From NCBI GenBank assembly GCA_002315495.1, contig DCGJ01000068.1:7137-12327 (forward strand): DNA of 5,191 bases, in the 5' to 3' direction. Both the position numbers and the translations under genes were made by a program. Positions 1 to 5,191 of the stretch are shown here, piece after piece (position 1 is the stretch's first letter; each line of letters begins with the position of its first letter). The notes under the pieces are model-generated. The model made no database searches and was not told the origin of the DNA. It saw only the letters and a program-made list of their open reading frames with translations. This DNA is from Lachnoclostridium sp. UBA1781 (lineage in GTDB: Bacteria > Bacillota > Clostridia > Lachnospirales > Lachnospiraceae).

Positions 1-1290
1 GATATCGCGAAGGTTGCCATGGAGATTTATGACAGTGGGATTCTTTCCAAGGCGAATACACCATATGAGAATATTTTAGATACGCTCGATGCGACCTTGA
101 TTGTAGGAGAAATCGAGAATCGAACCTACGATAAGGGAAATGTACTGATTGCCGCAGCGAACCCGGACCTGATGGAGGATTACATCAAGGAAGGCGACCT
201 GGTTATTCTCGGAAACCGATACGAATCCCAGCTTTGTGCCATTGAGATGGGCGCGGCCTGTCTGGTCGTTTGTGAGGGGGCGAAGGTTTCCAATACAATA
301 CAGCATTTGGCGAAGGAGCATAACTGTGTGATTATGCAGTCGCCGCATGATGCATTTACCGTTGCACGACTTGTTAATTTAAGTATGCCAATCGGCTACT
401 TTATGACGAAGGAGAATCTGATTACCTTCCGTACCGATGCTTATGTCGATGAGATTCGTGATGTAATGGCGAAGAAACGAAATCGTGACTTCCCGATTTT
501 GGATCATAAGGGCATTTACCGAGGCATGATTTCCCGTCGTAATTTGATGGGCTGTAATAAGAAGCGCGTGATTCTTGTGGATCATAACGAGAAGACGCAA
601 GCCGTGGACGGAATTGAGGAGGCCGAGATCTTAGAGATTATCGACCATCATCGCCTGGGTAGTATTAATACCATTGAGCCGGTATATTTCCGTAACCAGC
701 CGCTTGGCTGTACCGCAACCATTATTTATCTGATGGCGAAGGAGCATGGTATTACACTTCCGAAGCAGATCGCAGGTCTTTTGTTATCCGCTATCTTATC
801 GGATACGCTTGCATTTCGCTCACCAACCTGCACGGAGACGGATAAGGAAGCTGCTGAGGCCCTTTCGAAACTTGCAGGAGAAGACTCCATGAGCCTGGCA
901 GGCAAGATGTTCGAGGCAGGAAGTAACTTAAAGGATAAATCCGCAGAAGAAATCTTCTACCAGGATTATAAGAAGTTTACCGTTGGTGATTTGTCCATTG
1001 GCGTAGGCCAGATTAATTCCATGAGTTCGATGGAGCTTCAGGTGATTGAGAATCGTCTGCAGGAATTCTTATCCAAATCACGAATGGACGATTTGGGGAT
1101 CGTGTTGTTCTTGCTTACGGACATTTCAACCGAGTCGTCCCGCATCTTGTATCGAGGCGATAAAGCGAAGGAGCTTCTAAGCGAAGCCTTCCATGTGGAG
1201 GTTTTGGATCATTACTGTGATGTGCCGGGATTGGTTTCGAGAAAGAAGCAGTTGATTCCGGGAATTATGGTAGCGTTGCAGGCGCTGTAG
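1..1290 (+). CDS. CBS/DRTGG-domain manganese-dependent inorganic pyrophosphatase (family II), 5'-truncated by window edge
   Basis: The enzyme hydrolyses pyrophosphate to two phosphates in the cytoplasm, pulling biosynthetic reactions forward. The frame is open to base 1, so the gene starts upstream; the first ATG in the window (base 19) is internal. Counting residues from base 1, the opening D-I-A-K fits the end of the first CBS domain. It is followed by a DRTGG-like domain (about 24-128), a second CBS domain (about 130-187), the rest of the DHH domain (about 189-300) and DHHA2 (about 300-425). Visible active-site motifs are VDHNE (D194), IDHHR (D215, H216, H217), SDTLAFRSPT (D268) and SRKKQ (R414, K415). 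These match metal- and substrate-binding positions of family II pyrophosphatases. The first metal-binding motif should lie upstream of the window. In the family, the CBS domains bind adenine nucleotides and tune activity; DRTGG-containing members respond to AMP and diadenosine polyphosphates. About 429 residues of a usual total near 545 are present. The gene ends with TAG, 26 bases before the next start. Family assignment is firm; nucleotide regulation is inferred from the domains. Confidence 0.95.
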   Translation, partial: DIAKVAMEIYDSGILSKANTPYENILDTLDATLIVGEIENRTYDKGNVLIAAANPDLMEDYIKEGDLVILGNRYESQLCAIEMGAACLVVCEGAKVSNTIQHLAKEHNCVIMQSPHDAFTVARLVNLSMPIGYFMTKENLITFRTDAYVDEIRDVMAKKRNRDFPILDHKGIYRGMISRRNLMGCNKKRVILVDHNEKTQAVDGIEEAEILEIIDHHRLGSINTIEPVYFRNQPLGCTATIIYLMAKEHGITLPKQIAGLLLSAILSDTLAFRSPTCTETDKEAAEALSKLAGEDSMSLAGKMFEAGSNLKDKSAEEIFYQDYKKFTVGDLSIGVGQINSMSSMELQVIENRLQEFLSKSRMDDLGIVLFLLTDISTESSRILYRGDKAKELLSEAFHVEVLDHYCDVPGLVSRKKQLIPGIMVALQAL

Positions 1291-1302
1291 TTTTTGGGAG
1301 GA

Positions 1303-1308
1303 AAAGGG
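1303..1308 (+). promoter_or_regulatory. ribosome binding site of the small membrane protein gene
   Basis: AAAGGG lies 8 bases before the ATG at 1317. A better Shine-Dalgarno match, GGGAGG at 1296-1301, lies 15 bases before the same ATG, which is too far for usual spacing. Either could serve. Both lie in the 26-base gap after the pyrophosphatase stop and support the start at 1317 over the next in-frame ATG at 1338. Confidence 0.5.
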
Positions 1309-1316
1309 CATTTTTA

Positions 1317-1787
1317 ATGAGTGATAAAAAGAAAACAATGTTTCTTGTTCTTGCAGGTGTAGGGCTTGTTGGAATCGTGATATGCGTGCTACTAATGACA
1401 GAAAGTAGGCAGAAAACGATTGGAGAGGGCAAGGTTAAACCAACAGCTACACCGGTTGTTGTAATTAACACCTCGACGGATATCAAAACTCCGAAGGATG
1501 CTGAGGTGAGTTACGACAAAGAGTCGAAGATTGTTCGTATCGTCAGTGAACGGTTAAAAAACTTGGACACAAATAAGAACAATCTAAAGTTTATTGTAAA
1601 AATGAAATCGGACGCGCGTATTCTTTTTGAATCCGATTTTGTGAAGCCGGGAGAGGGTTTGGAGGCAATTGAATTCAGTTGCGAGCTGGAACCCGGAGAG
1701 TATCAATTTTATCTGGACATTGAAACCTATAGTGGCGAGAAGAATGTCGGAGGACAGATGACCCAGTTAAGTCTGGTCGTAGAGTAG
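1317..1787 (+). CDS. small membrane-anchored protein with outer beta-rich domain, function unknown
   Basis: I do not recognise a named family. The 156-residue product has a short charged start (S-D-K-K-K), one strongly hydrophobic segment at residues 8-27, then a basic residue-containing stretch and a Pro/Thr linker (about 33-60). No signal peptidase site is obvious, so it is probably a single-span protein with its C-terminal part outside. Residues 64-156 look like one or two beta-sandwich units. The end pattern KPGEGLEAIEF, then L-E-P-G-E-Y (124-129) and alternating hydrophobic residues to the C-terminus, is a layout I associate with small anchored proteins of Firmicutes, some near surface-adhesin genes; that is from memory and unchecked. 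The start at 1317 keeps the charged residues before the membrane span; ATG 1338 would remove them. Its stop codon overlaps the next gene's ribosome binding site, so co-expression with the adhesin is likely. A role as adhesin accessory or anchor-side partner is inference only. Confidence 0.85.
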   Translation: MSDKKKTMFLVLAGVGLVGIVICVLLMTESRQKTIGEGKVKPTATPVVVINTSTDIKTPKDAEVSYDKESKIVRIVSERLKNLDTNKNNLKFIVKMKSDARILFESDFVKPGEGLEAIEFSCELEPGEYQFYLDIETYSGEKNVGGQMTQLSLVVE

Positions 1788-1790
1788 GAG
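1785..1790 (+). promoter_or_regulatory. ribosome binding site of the adhesin gene, overlapping the upstream stop codon
   Basis: TAGGAG at 1785-1790 contains the TAG stop of the small membrane protein gene and ends 7 bases before the ATG at 1798. This spacing decides the adhesin start in favour of 1798 over the in-frame ATG at 1807. The overlap suggests that the two genes share a transcript and may be translationally coupled. Confidence 0.75.
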
Positions 1791-1797
1791 TAGTGAT

Positions 1798-1914
1798 ATG
1801 AGACGTATGGTACGAAAGAGAAGCTACAAAAGAACAGTTGCATTATTTTTGGCTCTGGTATTGATTGTTCTCGGTTGCAATTTGGACGGGCTTTCCCTTC
1901 GAAAAGCAAAAGCT
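1798..1914 (+). other. signal peptide of the adhesin (residues 1-39)
   Basis: The N-terminus is very basic (R2, R3, R6, K7, R8, K11, R12), followed by a hydrophobic core at residues 13-26. The motif A37-K38-A39 followed by I40 is a good signal peptidase I site. A second possibility is V24-L25-G26-C27, which resembles a lipobox with an atypical Leu at -2. The span from the core to A39 is rather long, so the cut site is uncertain, but export is not in doubt. Confidence 0.8.
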
Positions 1915-4900
1915 ATTGAGCGTTTTGCACTTGGTGCAAATGCAATTACTAATATTTCCTTCAAGCAGAACGGAAATGTTGTTGCATCGAAGAACGAGGT
2001 TGTTTCTTCCGCTGGAGTTAATACAGCGAATAATGTAGACCTGGTCATTGAGTATGCGATTGATGACCCGGAAGCATTTAAATCGACTAAAGAAAACAAC
2101 ACGTATCACATCGAGTATGCACTCGGTGATATTTTCATTCCTGATGTTTCGAAGATGAACGGTAAGGTATTAGGTAAGTACGGCGATAACGTAGGTACCT
2201 ATCAGATCGTTCAGGGCTCGGATGGAAGCTACTATGCGTATATCGATATCGATGAAGAAGCAGTAGACAACAAGGATAACTTTAGTGGTACTCTTACATT
2301 AAGTGGTAAGGTTGACAGTGAGAAGGTTGAACTTGGAACGACCGAGCTGAAGTATGAGTATGCACCGGGGAACTTTATGAACATTCCGGTTCAGACGAAG
2401 ACGAATTATCCGGGCTACGTATCGACGCAGAAAACGAATAACGGATATGAGTATGATGCAGCCAACAACAAGGTTGTGATTTCCTACACCATTACCTCTA
2501 CGGTAGAAAAGGCAGTAGACAGCTTCCAGTTGGTTGATACACCGAGTACCGAGATGAAGAATTTTCAGCTTACTTCGGTTGATGGCGCGACAATGAACTC
2601 TACTGCAAATGCAGACGGTTCCACGACCATGACCATGACGAAGAACGGTGGCTTTAAGGCCGGTGATGTGGTAACCACGAAGTATACGATGGAAATCGAT
2701 GCCGACGAATTCAAAAAGACGAATAGCGGTATCTATGCTAATAACCGTGTTGAAACAAAGGTTAGTGCGGATGGTACAAACTTTTACATGGGTGGCACGA
2801 ATAGTTCCGCAACCATGATTAAAAATGAGTGGATTAATAAGACCGGTAAGCAAAGTGGGAATAGCTTTTTATACACAATTACCGTGAATAACGGTATTGG
2901 TATGGAGGTTGGCGGAAGTACCATTTCGGATACGTTTCCGGAGGAGTTAGTGTTAGCCAGTGATGGTTATTACTTTTCGTCCACTCCACGACTTAAAGTG
3001 AAGAACAGCATAGGGGTGGATGTAACCAGTTCATGCAGTGTTTATTATGATAATAAATATGTTACTTATTTTCCTGGAACATTTTCCGTTGGTTCTTGTA
3101 ACGGCTTTGTTATAACACTGCCTGATTCGACAACGGATATCTATACAATTGAATATGAAATCACTGAATTTTCATGGGGTTCAACGATGCCAGGTGGTAC
3201 CACCACGGAATCCATTTTTGACAAGCCGGGCTCGAATACCTACGATAATACCGCTACATTCAAAAATGAAAACATTGGTGAATTCTCCAGTACTGCAGGA
3301 ATTACGATCGTTAACTCCCTCGTGAATAAGGAAATTACGAATCGTACGAATGATACCATTTCCTATAAGACGACCATTATTGCAAGCGAGGAATCGCCGA
3401 TTGTAGTTGGTGCAACCTTATTTGATGAGGCTTCCATTCAAAATGATAACATCATTTGGAATGCGAACCTTGTTTCGGGACATCTCTTTGGCTTGGAGAC
3501 CTTAGATGGTATTGTACTTACCAGTAATGGCACGACGCTTGTGAAGGGTGTGGATTACACCTTTGATGAGGTTTTACTGTATGATAATTACAACCATGGT
3601 ACCTTGGCATCCAATCAATTTGGTTCCAAATTCCAAATCAGATTCCTAAAGCAATTCACAAGTAATATTGAAATAACCTACGACATGCCGTACTCTTTGG
3701 AGCAGGTTGGTTACTCACGTGACTATGTTAATTCCATTTCTTTGACGAACGGCAGCACGACAGGGAGCGGCGAAGCAAGATACACGGAAACCGGTCGTTT
3801 AAGTAAAACCGGGCAGGTTTCTACGACGGATAACAAGGTGACATGGTTGATTCAGGTCAACTATAATAATGAAACACAAAATGGAACGAAATCAGAGGCC
3901 TTTAAGGCAGTAAAAGTAACAGATACCTTACCGGAAGGTGTTTCTCTTATCGGTGCCAAGATCAAAAAGGGTAATACGGGCTTGGTTGACTTTATTTTTG
4001 ATGAAGCAGGTAAGGGTACAGCTTGTGCTACCGGATGGGGTGATGGCGGTATGTGGGAGGAATATTTGTACTGTTATCAATCCACCAAGGATGGTCGTGA
4101 AAACTTAGATTTCTATTTTGATACGGTTGAAGAGTTTTATGTCATTGAAATTACGGCCGAATTTGATTCAGATTCCGAATTCGCAAAGAATCCAACTTCC
4201 CAAATTGCCAATACGGCCTATATGGAAGGCTTGGGAATGCCGGATTATTTCTCGACTTCTAAGACAGATATTTCCACGAAAATTTTTGATAAGAAAAGCA
4301 GTGGTACAATCATCGACTCCAATAATATCAGTAGTTTGTTCCCGGACGATTTCCTTGAGGGACTTACTGATGCGGAGAAACAGGCTTACATGTGGCAGAC
4401 TGCTGCTGAAGCAGGTCACGTCAGCTACTATATTGATGTGAACCTTCGTGGCGGTAACTTGAATCCGGATGCAGATTTCCTGACCTTGGAGGATGAGCTT
4501 CCAAAGGGCACCAATCTGGATATGAAGAGTCTGAAGGTTTATAAAGCAAGCAATGCCGGTGCTAGCACCGAAGAACTTGCTGCAGATTCCTGGAGTTATT
4601 CCTATAACTCCACGACCAATAAACTGGAAATGAAGCTTCCGGATGAACAGGGACTTCGCGTTGTATATGACCTTGTTGTGGTTGGCGAAGTGGGAGGAAC
4701 TGTTACCCTTTCCAATAAGGCTACTTTGATTGGAACCGAAACTACAACACAGACTTCTGACGTGAAGCAGTTTATCGTAACGAAGTCTTCTTCATCCTTT
4801 ACCTCGGATAACACCTCTATTCGTATTGTAAAATTCGATGCTACCGGTGCAGGCGTTCTTCCCGGTGCGAAATTTGGTGTTTTTGATCTGAATGGTACAA

Positions 4901-5191
4901 AGCTTCAGGAAGAAACAACGGTTGCAAATGGTGCGCTTGAATTCCAGTTTGAGGAGAGCGATAAGAATAAGATTTTCTATTATCAGGAACTTAAGGCTCC
5001 GGATGGATATAAGCTTGATTCCACGAAGCATTATTTCTGTATCGTTGATAATAAAGATGCTGCAAAGGCGCTTGGAGAGCTTTCCACGGATGGAACAGAA
5101 GTTAATTATGTAAATGGTGGCGAAACAATTCCGGCAACCCTTTATTTTAGAAGTGTTTCCTTTGATATCACGAACCAGATAAATGACGAGC
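1798..5191 (+). CDS. large Cna/SpaA-type multi-domain surface adhesin, 3'-truncated by window edge
   Basis: This is an exported cell-surface protein of the MSCRAMM-like type: N-terminal ligand-binding region followed by Ig-like stalk domains. The frame has no stop from the ATG at 1798 to the window end, giving 1131 complete codons. In order: signal peptide (1-39), an N-terminal beta-rich domain (about 40-207), five related Ig-like modules (about 208-340, 341-505, 506-665, 666-825, 826-1000) and a SpaA/Cna-B-like domain (about 1006-1131). The modules share a strand pattern such as KVTWLIQVN, an Asp motif such as VTDTLPEG, and an Asn near the end such as IANTAYM. These correspond to the Lys, Asp and Asn that form an internal isopeptide bond in the S. 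aureus Cna N2 domain. The protein should be linked to the cell wall by a sortase, but the C-terminal LPXTG-type signal would lie beyond the window and cannot be confirmed. The ligand is unknown. Sequence between the ribosome binding site and the end shows no frameshift. Class assignment is strong; crosslinks are predicted from motifs. Confidence 0.92.
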   Translation, partial: MRRMVRKRSYKRTVALFLALVLIVLGCNLDGLSLRKAKAIERFALGANAITNISFKQNGNVVASKNEVVSSAGVNTANNVDLVIEYAIDDPEAFKSTKENNTYHIEYALGDIFIPDVSKMNGKVLGKYGDNVGTYQIVQGSDGSYYAYIDIDEEAVDNKDNFSGTLTLSGKVDSEKVELGTTELKYEYAPGNFMNIPVQTKTNYPGYVSTQKTNNGYEYDAANNKVVISYTITSTVEKAVDSFQLVDTPSTEMKNFQLTSVDGATMNSTANADGSTTMTMTKNGGFKAGDVVTTKYTMEIDADEFKKTNSGIYANNRVETKVSADGTNFYMGGTNSSATMIKNEWINKTGKQSGNSFLYTITVNNGIGMEVGGSTISDTFPEELVLASDGYYFSSTPRLKVKNSIGVDVTSSCSVYYDNKYVTYFPGTFSVGSCNGFVITLPDSTTDIYTIEYEITEFSWGSTMPGGTTTESIFDKPGSNTYDNTATFKNENIGEFSSTAGITIVNSLVNKEITNRTNDTISYKTTIIASEESPIVVGATLFDEASIQNDNIIWNANLVSGHLFGLETLDGIVLTSNGTTLVKGVDYTFDEVLLYDNYNHGTLASNQFGSKFQIRFLKQFTSNIEITYDMPYSLEQVGYSRDYVNSISLTNGSTTGSGEARYTETGRLSKTGQVSTTDNKVTWLIQVNYNNETQNGTKSEAFKAVKVTDTLPEGVSLIGAKIKKGNTGLVDFIFDEAGKGTACATGWGDGGMWEEYLYCYQSTKDGRENLDFYFDTVEEFYVIEITAEFDSDSEFAKNPTSQIANTAYMEGLGMPDYFSTSKTDISTKIFDKKSSGTIIDSNNISSLFPDDFLEGLTDAEKQAYMWQTAAEAGHVSYYIDVNLRGGNLNPDADFLTLEDELPKGTNLDMKSLKVYKASNAGASTEELAADSWSYSYNSTTNKLEMKLPDEQGLRVVYDLVVVGEVGGTVTLSNKATLIGTETTTQTSDVKQFIVTKSSSSFTSDNTSIRIVKFDATGAGVLPGAKFGVFDLNGTKLQEETTVANGALEFQFEESDKNKIFYYQELKAPDGYKLDSTKHYFCIVDNKDAAKALGELSTDGTEVNYVNGGETIPATLYFRSVSFDITNQINDE
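1915..2418 (+). other. N-terminal beta-rich domain of the adhesin, possible ligand-binding region (residues about 40-207)
   Basis: This region consists of alternating beta-type segments, for example NVDLVIEYAIDD, YHIEYALGDIFIP, YYAYIDIDEEAV and GTLTLSGKVD. It lacks the Lys/Asp/Asn layout of the following modules. Its place directly after the signal peptide and its strand pattern recall the N1 domain of MSCRAMM adhesins, which works with N2 in ligand capture. That function is inferred from position and general pattern, not from a recognised motif. Confidence 0.5.
2419..4797 (+). repeat. five diverged tandem Ig-like modules of Cna N2 type (protein-level repeat, residues about 208-1000)
   Basis: The repeat shows only in the protein; the DNA copies are too diverged to align by eye. 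Proposed Lys/Asp/Asn sets are K212/D247/N316, K348/D378/N484, K511/D543/N645, K670/D709/N805 and K828/D899/N973 (K832 is an alternative in the last). Two modules have the Lys in a KTG motif, as in Cna around K176. The Asp sits in D-T-P, D-T-F-P, D-E, D-T-L-P and D-E-L-P contexts after an N- or I-rich strand, and the Asn is followed by a small or hydrophobic strand (for example YDNTATF, LSNKATL). Lys-to-Lys steps are about 136, 163, 159 and 158 residues. Module limits are approximate, and the first module is the least canonical. Confidence 0.7.
4813..5191 (+). other. SpaA / Cna-B-type prealbumin-like domain of the adhesin (residues about 1006-1131)
   Basis: The first strand SIRIVKFD carries K1012, followed by GVLPGAKFGVFD, the usual 'leaves-a-Gly-Ala' turn of this fold. 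The E-box YYQELKAPDGYKLD carries E1064, the expected catalytic Glu. The likely Asn partner is N1126 in VSFDITNQ at the extreme end of the window. In this family Lys and Asn form an isopeptide bond helped by Glu. Such domains build the stalks of Gram-positive pili and adhesins. More copies may follow outside the window. Confidence 0.85.

Noticed and set aside
19..1290. Complete 423-residue pyrophosphatase starting at base 19
   Set aside because: The frame is open back to base 1 and reads as the end of a CBS domain. The required N-terminal metal-binding motif of the family is missing, so the gene is cut by the window edge and does not start here.
1291..1316. Possible terminator or promoter in the gap after the pyrophosphatase gene
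   Set aside because: There are two short T runs but no inverted repeat before them, and no convincing -35/-10 pair. The gap is explained by ribosome binding sequences.
2299..2853. 184-codon open frame on the minus strand inside the adhesin gene
   Set aside because: It is antisense to a continuous, domain-rich coding frame. Its translation is rich in Cys, His, Arg and Ile with no recognisable domain, as expected of a shadow frame.
4118..4441. 107-codon plus-strand frame within the adhesin
   Set aside because: It is out of frame with the adhesin, rich in Arg and Ile, shows no domain pattern, and lies wholly inside the fourth and fifth modules.
1..5191. Mobile element, CRISPR array, phage genes or a new defence system
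   Set aside because: No transposase, integrase, terminal inverted repeats or regularly spaced direct repeats were seen. All three genes fit a chromosomal metabolic gene beside a surface-protein unit.

Overview
The window looks like chromosomal DNA from a Gram-positive anaerobe of the Clostridia, most plausibly a Lachnospiraceae-type gut or rumen Firmicute. Three things point there: a family II inorganic pyrophosphatase of the CBS/DRTGG-containing kind typical of Clostridia, purine-rich ribosome binding sites, and a large Cna/SpaA-type surface adhesin. The genus cannot be named from this sequence. All three genes lie on the + strand and fill almost the whole window. The gaps between them are 26 and 10 bases, and no terminator is visible in either.

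Layout. Bases 1-1290 hold the 3' part of a CBS-domain manganese-dependent inorganic diphosphatase gene; its N-terminus lies upstream of the window. Bases 1317-1787 encode a 156-residue protein with one N-terminal membrane anchor and a predicted beta-rich outer domain, of unknown function. From base 1798 an uninterrupted reading frame runs off the right edge (1131 complete codons). It encodes the N-terminal part of a very large exported adhesin: signal peptide, an N-terminal beta domain, five tandem Ig-like modules, and a SpaA/Cna-B-type domain that ends close to the window edge.

The main result is structural. The five modules each carry a Lys...Asp...Asn set in the places expected from the isopeptide-forming N2 domain of the Staphylococcus aureus collagen adhesin Cna (K176, D209, N293). 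The last domain carries the Lys/Glu/Asn set of the B-type fold. If these assignments hold, the visible part of the protein contains up to six internal isopeptide crosslinks, giving a stiff stalk that resists force and proteases. The small anchored protein just upstream has overlapping translation signals with the adhesin and may be an accessory to it, but this is inference. The pyrophosphatase is a housekeeping enzyme (PPi hydrolysis, cytoplasmic) and probably has no functional link beyond possible read-through transcription.

I found no RNA gene, CRISPR array, mobile element, clear promoter or terminator. Nothing supports an entirely new type of system; the interest lies in the adhesin's architecture and its small partner.
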